Assembly: GCF_030867095.1 (NCBI RefSeq)
Contig: NC_081824.1
Span: 240,896,719-240,960,718 of the forward strand
From: Alligator mississippiensis
Lineage: Eukaryota; Chordata; Crocodylia; Alligatoridae
Reading direction: 5' to 3'
Length of the DNA stretch: 64,000 nucleotides
In this document: one piece after another, positions 1 to 11,300 of the stretch
Layout: each line of letters begins with the position of its first letter
Numbering within the stretch: the stretch's first letter is position 1
Program-made: the position numbers and the translations under genes
Notes under the pieces: model-generated
What the model saw: the letters and a program-made list of their open reading frames with translations, nothing else
Told to the model about the DNA's origin: nothing
Database searches by the model: none

Positions 1-3000
1 GGCCAGGCATGTCTCCAGACACCTGAGACCTAGGGGGATGCAAGATCCTGGATAGCCCCAAGGGAGAGGGCAGGGGATTGACCCCAGAGGAGGGCAGTAA
101 GGTATTTGGTGGGCCCATACAGAATATGGAGGGTCTTTACGAACTGAAGGGCTGCATAAGCAAGATGCAGAGTAGAGCTGAAGGCCAGTCTGAAGGGCTG
201 CATCAATGGGGGTGTTGAGTAGGGCTGAAGGATGGCCAAAAGGGCAGCACATGGGCCAACCCCCACAAGAGTGTGTTTTGTATGTGTAGAAGCACCTGGT
301 GAGGGGCTAGGGCAAAGTTAGCCCAATGTCTGGTGAATTGGCCGGTCACTACCCAGATGGGGGTCACAGGAGAGGCCCAAAAGGCTGCATGTCAGCCAGT
401 CAGGAGTGAAACTGATAAGCCTAATGGCCTATGGGAGCCGCTCAGTGGAGCTGGGCAGCGTGAAGGAGGGCCAGTACAGAGCAGCATGAAAGAGGCCCAG
501 TGAGAGAGGGCAGACTACAAGAGGCCCCAGTGAGAGGGGGGCGGTATGAGTGAGACTCAGAACAGAGCAGCGTGTGAGAGGCCTGACAGAGAATTAAGTT
601 GGTCCAGCTTCAGGCTGGGAATACAATAAGATTCTGGATGCCATCTGCGAGGCATGGGCCATGATGTAGGGATGATACGGAGCCATGGATTGCACCCCCT
701 GGCCTTGGGGCATTATAATGGGCAGCCTCCCATTTAGAACACCAGGTTATTAAACCAGTAAGTTGTAGCAGGCAAGTCTGGGCAGACATAAGATCTCAGC
801 CCCAGGATGGCCCCATCACAGGTCTTACTGGTGACCTCTTGACACTGATGGCAACTCTAATAAAAAAAAACCAGCAGCTTTACTTCTGCAGATCAATTGT
901 AACATGGAGCTGGAGCTCCAGTTTCTCTGACTGTTCTCTGACTCCAGTTTCTCTGTGCATATACCATCACCATCAGTACTTGAGCCATACAGCACCTTTT
1001 TGCATCCAGGAAACTGCCTACAATGAAGCAGGCTTCTGTTCCCTTGGGCAACATACCAGTGTTCTCTTTACTGCTAAGGGAGGGGACTTGAAGTTGCCAA
1101 CCCATCCTCTCATTTAGCTAATGGTATGGCATGAATTTTTGGGGCAGTGGTATCTGGTCCACACACACACACGTCTTTGCAATCTGTGCCAAAGATGGAA
1201 CATGCCAACCACAATCTTTCCCCTTCTAATTTCAAAACAGGAGTGGCTTGCCCTCTGTGCTTTAACTGTTAGAAGCTCGTACACTGGAATTTGAGCCAGT
1301 TAGTTGTGTAGTAGTATTTTTATCTCTTCTTTGGAAAATGTCACACTGCTGGTAGTTCTTTGAGCTAGACTTGAATTCTGCCTGGCTATTCTAGTTCCCT
1401 AGGATTAAAATATAGCCCCTCAGGTGAGAGAGAGTATGGTTCACATATGATGGGCATCTTGAAATGCCTGGTCTGAGGGGAATTCACAGTATCTGCAATT
1501 ATTTTGCCTCCTGAACCAGGGAGACTGCAGATATTTCTTATGAGCAAAGCCATGATATCACCTGCTGCCCTGGGATCACCAGAGTCCCCTGGACATAGTC
1601 CCTTGGAGCCACACTGCACAAGAGTGGGCTCACCAACTTCTAGGGTAACAACATATACCACACAGAAGCAACATAAACACCAACCTGACAAGAGACTGTC
1701 AAAGACAAGGGCAGAAGCTCTCCAAGGCAGATGCTCTACCAAATCCTCTCCAAGTATAAAGCATCACTTGTCTCCTGAGACACCATTGTCCACGTGATTC
1801 TTGCTGAAGGTCATGCTAGCCATGGTACCAAGAAAGGGCACCAAAATGGCACTCCAGAACAACTGGATACAGCAGTGCTGAGAACTCCCCTCCTCAGACA
1901 ACTCAGCAGCATCCACTGCTCACCCCAACATGGTGGTGCCATCAAAATTACCTCAATATCCACATCACCACACAGCCTCCCCATGCTGCAACAACCAACA
2001 TTATTAACGTATGGAGCACCATCCAATTCTCCTTTGTACCAGTACTATCTCAGTGCCCCAACTAAACAGACATCTACTGCTCCCTCAAAGCAAGAATGCC
2101 CTTAGTTTTCACCTTCATCAGTAACCTTAGGCTACAGTGCAGGGACCTGAACACTAATTTAGAACATCCTCACCACCAACTTCATCCTCGTATGAAGGAT
2201 AAAGCCATGCATCTTGGGACTGGTACCGAGAGGCTGACCAAGAGGGAATGTGGCCCATGGTCTCTAACATCATGCACTATACCTAACCTAGCCAATATGG
2301 TCATATTGGATACCCCAGTACTGTCAGGATAGGGTTGACTGCCAAGACAGACCCTCCCAACCTAGAATGCTTAGTTCCACAGACCCACCTGAACTGGCCC
2401 AGATCCTTTAGTCAGCCTCAAATATAGCATAAAGAAGAGCTGGAGAAAGTACACCACCTGGGGACCTGTTGCGTACTGCTGCCTTCTAACCATCATTATA
2501 TGGTATCCTGTGGGCCATTAAGTCAACATATTACAGCTTGTGACTTCTGTTTTTTGGCAAGCACATATGATGCAATGGTACCAGAGGTGCTGGGGATTCA
2601 GTGCCCAAAAAGGATCTTCACCAGTACCCTGAAAAAGGAGTCCACTTAAGGCCAGAGTGAAAAAATGTCCTCAAGGGGTCTATAAGCCCAGTGAGCGGAG
2701 ATTCCGACAGAATAAACACCGCATGCGGCTGTTAGACGACAGTATGAAACTAGTGCACAAGGGGCATGGTTGAAAGCTGAGAAAAACAAGGCCACGTCAG
2801 AGGGCAAAAAAAGAAGGGGGGCGGGGTCCCCCTGTCTGAACTGAAGGGGAGAAAAAGAAAAAGAGCAAATTCACTTAGTAAATGGGGACACTCCACAAAA
2901 AGTGTCCAGGCCGCAGAATATTACCTATGGCGTTATTACAAAGGTGGGAGGAGTTGGCATTAGTGCTGAGGTGCTAGGTGACAGCAAAGTCTGTGGATTC

Positions 3001-3600
3001 CCCCAAAAGACAGTACACAAGAACAACTCTTACAGATGTTCTCAGGATAGTAAAGGTGTTGGGGGAATAGAAAAAAAAAAAATGAGTCTAAGGACATGGA
3101 GAAAAATGTACTTGGAGCAGTTTCAAAAGGGAAGAGTGAGGTGCCACTCCTGACCAGGCAGCAGCTGTTCCACTGCAACACAGGAGTCTGTAGCCATATC
3201 AATAGAGCAGATTTACTTCAATTTTAACCTTGCGTCATCAAGGGTTAAAGATGAGGTGATTCAGTTCACTTATAGCACATGTACAATAGAAGAGCTCCTG
3301 TGTTGCCTTCATTTGCCCCTGCCCCGAATGCTTCCTAAGGCTCAAGTCAGTAGGCACATGAAACTAGGGTGAGACGAAATGATGAACAGGAAACATGTAC
3401 TGCTCTCTACACCTTCAGCAAGGCAACACAAGACCTAGGCTGAGGTGCACTCTTATGAGTAACTATGAAAGCAAAAATGTCTGGTCAAAGAACAAGGTAT
3501 TGACACACATCCATGAGGGAGAATGTGCATGTGAACAGATACTTGAAGGAGGATTAGTATCGTGGCTGCAGAACTTTGCACCTCTTAATTAACTCTTGTT
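1..3600. other. Unclassified region, partly repeat-like, no gene recognised
   Basis: Bases 1-830 are purine-rich with recurring short motifs (GAGGCCC, CAGTGAGAG) and look like interspersed-repeat sequence. Bases 1380-2900 have moderate GC content and short open frames on both strands that match nothing I know. No splice-bounded conserved exon was found. It may hold introns of the gene that converges on WDR3. Confidence 0.3.
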
Positions 3601-3625
3601 AATTTTCATTATTCTTTCATTGCAG

Positions 3626-3921
3626 ATCAGAGCACTGGAGGAGCAACACCAAAACCAGCAGTACCAACATACCTGCATTTTACTTAACTATTATTGTATC
3701 AACTTTTCCCCCATAAATATAGTGACTCAATTCATTCACACCTAACTTGATTAAAATATTTTAACTACTGCATCAGATCAGTTCTCCCATGATGCTGTAT
3801 CCTGACCTTATAATACAGCTTCCCAAAGAATAGAGAGCAAACATCAGGTTAGCTGTAAAAGGATTAAACACCATTGCGAGATTCCACTTTTATCCTCCTC
3901 TTTGACTTCATAGCAAATAAA
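3626..3921 (+). other. Candidate terminal exon of a convergent gene (SPAG17 expected by synteny)
   Basis: A strong acceptor (ATTCTTTCATTGCAG, ending 3625) is followed by a frame reading QSTGGATPKPAVPTYLHFT to a TAA at 3685-3687, and an AATAAA hexamer lies at 3916-3921. In human, SPAG17 converges on the 3' end of WDR3, which is the strand and place of this candidate. I cannot recall the SPAG17 C-terminus well enough to confirm it, and short exons with good acceptors also occur by chance. Confidence 0.25.
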
Positions 3922-4328
3922 GAGGATTTTTTTCCCCCATATACACCTTGCAAATTCATTCTAAGATTGGACAGTCAGGCTGGGTCTGCTCTATTTTACA
4001 TGGCATCACCAACAGTAAAAAGTTCTGTTGTCCTCATATACATCAGCCACTTAGTTGCCTTCAGCAGAATTGCTTGGGTATAACTGGGCTCACAAATGGC
4101 AAGTCAGTGAGGTCAATGATCAGCTGAACAGCTGGAACAGTTATTTAAAAAATCTAGACAATTCCTGAACCAAAAACAGGTCCAGCTCCAAGTCCCTACA
4201 TTATGTTCTGTAGACCAGAGGGCAGTGGTGTTTTTATCAAAGTTCACAGAAAGCTATGTTACCAACAGTTTTAAGGACGTAACAGCACATACCACAAACA
4301 GCAGCAACAGCAGAGGATTACTCTCTGG

Positions 4329-5189
4329 TTTATTTCCAGAAGATGTGATTTATCTAAACAGATGACAGAGACAGAATGGTACCAGTTCTATGCCACTCCC
4401 AACAGAAATGACACCTCTCCTCTCCACATACTGAGTGAACCTGCCCTCTCCAAATACAGTGCAAAACTCCCGCTTCCACTCTTCCCCTTTGCTCCTGGTA
4501 GGCCTATTTCTGGGGCCCAGATGTCAGATAAGCTTGATAAAAAGTGCCAATAAATTGTGAGAAGTCCTCTGACAAGGTTTCATGGAATCACCCTCCCACT
4601 GAACATAATTAAAACAGATCTACACCGCAGTAGGGCTAGGCCCTGCAGCTGTGGCAGAAACCAGCCCCACTGGGGGGGGGGGGGGGGGTTGTTCCTTAGC
4701 CTGGTCTGCAGTGAGAAGCGTGTAGCCTGTATCTGCAACAAGCCACTCCCTGTTGCAAGACCAGCACAAAGCCAACCCACCGGCCCCCACACAAATGACT
4801 TGGACCCCAAGGAGTCTGCAAACTATGTCTTGATCCTCCTCACTCAATTAAAACACTGACAGAAAGTTGGACCGCTTCAGGAGGAGGAAATGAAACCATT
4901 TCTAATGGCTGCTAAGAAAAGGGAGGAGGGCAGCATATATGAAGCCGATTCAAGGGTTCAAATATAACAGCAGAACAGAGGGGGTTCAATCTCACCCCTG
5001 GGAAAAGAACTCACTATGCCCTGAGTCGATAAAGCTAAAGAGCCCCCAACTCTAAGAGGAACAGGCCTTCTGGAGTCCACTTCAGCCAGTGTCCATAACA
5101 GCAGACTGTCTCAAGCCCAAAGACAGGTTTCTGGTGCATGCTGACACTGCGTGAGCCACTCATTGCACCCCCATGATGGAGAGCAAGAG
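4329..5189 (-). other. WDR3: Probable WDR3 3' untranslated region
   Basis: Sequence between the WDR3 stop and the first AATAAA on the minus strand (TTTATT at 4329-4334 on the plus strand). It contains a 17-base G run at 4672-4688, which would be a C run in the transcript. The extent is inferred from the hexamer alone, and a more distal end is possible. Confidence 0.4.
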
Positions 5190-5345
5190 CTAAACCACTG
5201 CAAGAATCAGCTTCTCTTTCTTCTTCCTCTTTTTCTTCTTCTCCTCAAAATGGTCACTGGCATCAGCAAAGAAAGTCACCTCACCCTTGGCTTCAATCTC
5301 TCTCTTCAGGTATTGGAGCCCAGCCATGTTGAATCCCAGCATGTC
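5190..5345 (-). CDS. WDR3: WDR3 exon 26 (terminal coding exon), residues 891-941 and stop
   Basis: Encodes [20 protein letters not shown], an acidic patch, then the Lys-rich tail [18 protein letters not shown] and TAG at 5192-5190. The basic tail is a likely nucleolar signal and matches the KKRKRKKREKLI tail recalled in human. Confidence 0.95.
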   Translation of the reverse strand, partial: DMLGFNMAGLQYLKREIEAKGEVTFFADASDHFEEKKKKRKKKEKLILAVV

Positions 5346-8300
5346 CTGTGGAGACACATAAACACAATGCTGGGCATTGCCCTAGCGTCCTGGTAGCAAA
5401 GAGTTCACTTGCTTAAGGAATCCCTTCTCTCTGGCACATCAGAGTGGCTTTTTTCACCCTCTCTGGGCAAGAAGCAACCAAACAAGTCTACAGATCTACA
5501 CAACACAATCCAATTGCTAACTTCTTTTTAGCACAGAGGAACAAACCAGAACTGAGCACCAACTCAAAACAAGGATTACTGCATGGTGGCAGTTATAGCC
5601 TCTGCTCCGTGCCTCTGACAAGTCACAATCTTCTCCCTTTTCTGAAACTTAGATTGCTGGAATCTGCAATATCTCCCCACAGTCTGGGTTACTTGTGAAT
5701 TCTAAATCCAAGTCAAAGCTGGCTTCGTTTCCAAAAAGAGGATTTTGTCTTTCCTGCATAAACAGGACACTTGCATAGGAGAACAAAAATCCAAATAAAA
5801 GATAACAGAGCCCCTGTCTGTACCACAGCCAGGAACCTGCCTGCTACAGAAACAAGGGAAAGGGACAGAGTACTGAGAAGGCTTTGGATACAGATGGAAA
5901 CACAACCAGAAGCACAGGGTATTGCTGCAGGCACTCACCTGGGCTTCACTGACTTTGGAGATGGTGGTTTTCTTCAGATTCTCTATCACTGCCACAAGCA
6001 TCTGATTGCTTGTAATCTGTCCAAAGTGTATCCTGAAGGAAAAAAAGCAGACAAAGCAAGCTCTAATTACATAGAGCAACCCTTTCTCAAGCAGGGGCTC
6101 AAAGGATCATGGGGCTAGGGCAAGTGCTGGCTCAGCCCAGAAGGTCAAAGACACATCCCCAGTCCCTATTCACAGAACCAGCAGAGAGCAGCAGGGCTGG
6201 CTGGCAGCATACACCACCCCACTGCCACCACAATTGAGGCTAGAAAGGGCTCATTCAGACCCAGTCAGCCCATGACCTGCCAGCCAGTCCAACTGTTTGC
6301 CTTAAATGTGACAGGGGCTCACCCCCTAAGATTGGGTCAGGAGACACAGAAGTGTCAGATGGCAGTAAGTGCTGGACTCACACCCTTTGTGACTCACCTG
6401 AGGAGGAAAAGGAGAGCACGGCAGAAGAGCTCCACCTCAGTGCCCACCTGGATGTACTCGTTGAAGAGAGTGAGCAGGTCAGGGATGTATGAGAAAGGCA
6501 GGACCAGCAGAGACTTCTCCACCTCACTGAGGGGAAAGTGGAGAGGGACAGGGGTGATTAAGTCCATCCACACACAAAGCAGCCACTGTCCTAACGCAGA
6601 ATGGAGGAAAACAATGCCATGCAGGGAGGCTCTGGCACAGTGGCCATGTTGAGCAGCCACCACTGCTCTGTCCAGGAGACTTAAATATCCTTCCCTCCTC
6701 CTTCTCCCCAAAGTATGGCACATGGTGCAAAGTAACTCTCAGGACTGTCACTGCTCAGCCATGTCTGAGGGAAAGGAGCCAACAATGCCAGCACTGGTCA
6801 GAGAACACGTGGTTCATTGGACACATCCCAGAGCAAGGAGCAGGTTGGTAGACAATCCTGCCTTGTGGAAAGAAGACTAGCAGGCTCTGCACCTTCCATA
6901 CCTCCCTCCCTCAAGTTTTCAGTGCTGCTCTCCCTTCCATGACACCATGGGTTGCGGGTCCAACACATTCCGAAGTTTCAGCCAGCTCTTACTAAGGAGG
7001 GAATGATTATTTTCCCCAGCAGCACAGCTGCTAACAACACTCATTCCAGTTTTTCTTTTCTTGCCCATCTCCAGTACTGGCAGCTTCTCCAAAGGAACCA
7101 AGGCCAACACTCAAGCACTGATCCCACTCAGCAAGAAGCCTCTTGCAACTCACCTTGACTTGACTTTCTTGAAAACTTCAAGCACATATGATGAGGGCTA
7201 CAGAAGAAGGAAAGAGCGTGAGCTGTACATTAACATGTCCTCTGCACTCCAATTCCATCTAGTTATGGAAAGCAGGGAACACTTTTAAGACATATTAAAC
7301 ACAGTAAGAATTCAGAGAAACAGGAAGCAACTAGCTCCACTCAGCTGGCAATCAGGAAATATGCAGTGCTTCTGAGCGCAGAGTATAGGCTTTATAGATT
7401 TGTTTACCATACGTAAACTGTTGAGTGTAACCTAACCACAAGTGCAAGATAAGAATGCGTTTTATTTTGACATACTAGCACAAATTCATGCATACACACT
7501 GTGGATCTTACAAACAATTCCCAGAACGCAGAAATCAAGATTGTTCTGAGCTCTGCATTCTGCAGCACTAAGAGAAGAAAGTGCCAGGAACCATAATATC
7601 TATTGGCTTCCAGTTCCTGCTTCCTGGGTCACACCAACACAATGATGACGGATCTATAGTGGGCAACAACTCTCCATGGCCTGACATGTCGAGCCCATAA
7701 AGTATTTCTGGGTGTTGAAGAACTTCAGTGTGCCCATTGTTTGGAACCTAAGTCTCCATTCACAAAAGTCTGAGCCTAGAAAAAGGACCTGCTGGCATTG
7801 CGTGCTTTTGCTTTGGTGAAGGTAGTACCTTCCCCCTCCCACCCCCATTTACCAGTAGCCTATAAGCTAGAGCACTCACTCAGGAAAAAGTATACCCAGA
7901 TCCAAATCCCTCTTCTACCTAGACAGTAATGCCATATCTTCCACCTCCCAGGGATGTTGAGCTATAACACCAGGCTGTCATGGGGTGGGGTGTTCAATCT
8001 TTCCTGTGAGGCTTTCTACTTCGCATGGGATAATTAAAGTATTCATCAAGTGAGAAAAATCCTATATTCTAGAGGTCACATTTACCTTGGAAGGCAGAGA
8101 CCTGTGTCTCAGTGGATATGTATTAAACAAGTCTGAACCTCACCAATGGGAGCAAAATTCACTCCCAAATACTTTTCAGCCTGGTGGGTAAAGGCAGTCT
8201 CTGGGGAGACAGAGAAGAAATAAAGAAGAAGGTAGATGAGAAGAGCAGGGCCATAGGGATGGGGGCTCTAGGACCACCTAAACAAGGAGAGTGGTGGTGG

Positions 8301-11300
8301 TTGAGGACTTCCTCCTGCAGAGGAGGAAACTGCCTATTTGTCATCTGGAACTGGGGTCTCATGAGGTGTAGACCCCATATCCAAGACATCAGAGAGCTTG
8401 CCAAAGCTCATCTGGCCAGATCCTTTCCTTCTTGTCTATGTCACTGATATAGCCAGGAAAAACACTTGAGTAGATCAGAGAAGACCATGAGGCTTGAGGT
8501 AGGAAGATGAAAGGGCATGATGCACAGGTGGCATTCTTGTCAATCCTCCCCAAAGATACGGTCCCAGATAGGAAGCAATACACCAGGGAAGTAAACACAT
8601 GGCTGAGAATATGGTGTCATCAGGAAGGATTTAGATTTTTTGACAATGGGCAGATGTCCCAGGGAGGAAGACTGCTATCAAGAGATGGGAACCATCTGAC
8701 AAGGACTGGAAAGAGCAGCTCTAGGCTTCACCTGGCCAACTTAGAAAGGGGAACTTCCTGGGGGATGGTGAACAAAACCCTCTAGCCACAGAGCAAACAA
8801 TACAGAGGGAAGAGGACCAGAAGAAGCAACTTGACTCAGGAAGGGCCAGAAAGCCACAGAATATGAAAAAAGGGATGCAAGAGGGAAACTAGTAGGTCAA
8901 AGTGTGAAATACTTTAGATGCATATAAACAAATGCAAGGAATATGGGAAACAAACAAGAGGATCTGAAAGTCATAGCCTGTGAAGAAAATTATGAATGAA
9001 TTGGTATTACAGAAACTTGGTGGGACAACTCTTACAACTAAAACATCAACTATGAGGGATCCATTCAGTTTTGAAAGAATAGGTTTGAGAAAAAAGGAGG
9101 TGATACCACATTGTATGTCAAAAATATATATATATGCATTCTCTAGTCAGGAGGAAGAAAGTAGCAGATCCGAGTGGATGTGGGTAAAAGATAAAGGAGG
9201 GGAAGTACCTCAGTAGTATTACAAGTGGGAATCTGTTATAGACCACCAAGCCAAGAAAAGGTGATGAGGCGATCTTCGAGGAAATGTCAACATTATCCAA
9301 TAGTAGTGAGATGGTACTAAGGGGAGAATTACATTTTCCAGCTATCTGCTGGAAATAAAACAGGCAAGACCCTAACTTGTATGGATGACAACTCTCTGAT
9401 CCAAGACGTTGAAGATACAAGTAAGGAATCCCCCATCTTGGATCTTGTGCTGACCAGTCGAGAAGAACTGGTTGAAACTATGAAGGTGATGGGAAGCTTG
9501 GAAGGAAGTAGTTACAATATGACAGAATTCATAATTCTGACACTGTGAAAGCAAGAAGTCACCAGAACCTACATACTCAATTTCACACGGGTGGATATTA
9601 ACTGACTCGGGGAAATACTAGACCCAATTTCATGAGTTGACTGAAAGATAAAGGTGCCCTGGGAAGATGGCAGTTTCTAAAAAGGTATGCTATTAGAAGC
9701 TCAACAAGTTATTCTGACATGATGGAGGCACAGCAGAACCTACAGAGCTGCACAATTTGCTTCTTTGATGCCTCAAAAATCAAAAGAAAAACATACACAA
9801 AAATGGAAGGATGGGCAGGTCACTAAGAGAGTATACTAAGAAACTGCAAGAACCTGCAGGGACAAACTCAAGGAGGCAAAGGTAAATAAGATGTTACACA
9901 TGGTGAGGGAAGTTCCATAAATACCATATTTTCTTACAAATCACATTCACTTTTTTTTTCACCCCCAAAAAAACCAGCTGCTGGAAACCAAGCGCTCGCA
10001 TTATATAGTAAGAGCAGTTACTTTTGTTTTTGCAGCCGAAAAAAAAGTAAATTAATCCACAAAGAGTAGATAACAAAGAGCAAGTTCAGCTCCCCGGCTG
10101 CTGTTACTCAGTTATTTACTATAAGAAAATAAATTTTTCTTCTTCATTCAAGCCTTTCAAAAACAAGGTGCGTCTTATTCTGAAGCACATGCACGTGAGA
10201 AAATACGGTACTTTGGTCAGATAAGGAAGACTAAGGAGTAGGTCCATTGCTAATTAGCTCCTAGGAAAATCTGCAAAAGTCTGCAAAAGTTGTGTAGGGA
10301 AGTTGAAGGAGACTACATTGGGAGCTTTCAGGAAGAGGCTGGACAAGCATTGGTCAGGGATGATTTAGGAAGTAGCAATACCTGAAGCATGCTCAGAGAC
10401 CAAAAAAGAGATCTATAACCCAAACAGGTGGAAAATGAAGAAGACCATGCTCAGCTGCAGGAGACTGAAGTGGAGCACCACAACCAGCTTCATTATGAAA
10501 GATTAAAGAAGCTGGGGTAATTTTATGGAAGGTACAGGATGACAGAAAAGACAGTTCTAACTCTCCAGTCAGGGTGTGGGATGTATGGAGTTGTGTTTGC
10601 AGGTCCCAGGCTGCAGTGCAGAATGAATGTGTTTGGCTTTTCCCATGTTCCTGGGCTTTGCCATGCACTATAAGGTCAGGAAAGAAATTCTCCCCTCATT
10701 TCTGGTATTTTTTTCCCCACCTCTCTCAGTAGTAGTGGGTGCTGGCAACAGTTGAAGCTAGGGATTTTGACTAGTGTGCCAATTCTCCTCCTGGGACAAA
10801 CTTGGAGGTTCCTGGCTAGAGGGTCTTGCTCCTGTGCTCAGGTTCAGACCAATTACCATATTGGGTGTCTAGAATTTTACCCCAGGATCAGGACTGTCTT
10901 CCTTGCAGGAAGGAAGAGCATGGTCCTCTTCCTCAGATCTCGAGCATAATTTAAATAAGCACTCCTGTCCTTGCAATGACAGGACGCAGACAGTGCCCTC
11001 ACATTCTGCTTTACCTTTAAAAAGGGTGTTTTCTGATCTGTTGGGAATTGTACCTGGTAAGTGGGTGAGGGTTGCTCCCAGAGTTTTTAAAAACAAGTTA
11101 GACAAGCACTTGTCTGGGATGGTTTGGATAGGGGTTGTCCTGCCTCAGGCAGGGGGCTGGACTAGATGTGACCTCCTGAGTGCCTTCTCTATGAGTCTAT
11201 GCTTACTCATGCAGAGTCGGGATTTTAATGCAGGTCTCACATGCTGGGCAAGTGCCCTGACCACCAGCCTCTTCAGCAAGATGATGTTGCAATTCCACCA

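Noticed and set aside
1386-2105. Overlapping open frames on both strands near 1.4-2.1 kb
   Set aside because: None resembles a known family, none is splice-bounded by evident signals, and their lengths (about 100 codons) are within chance expectation for this composition.
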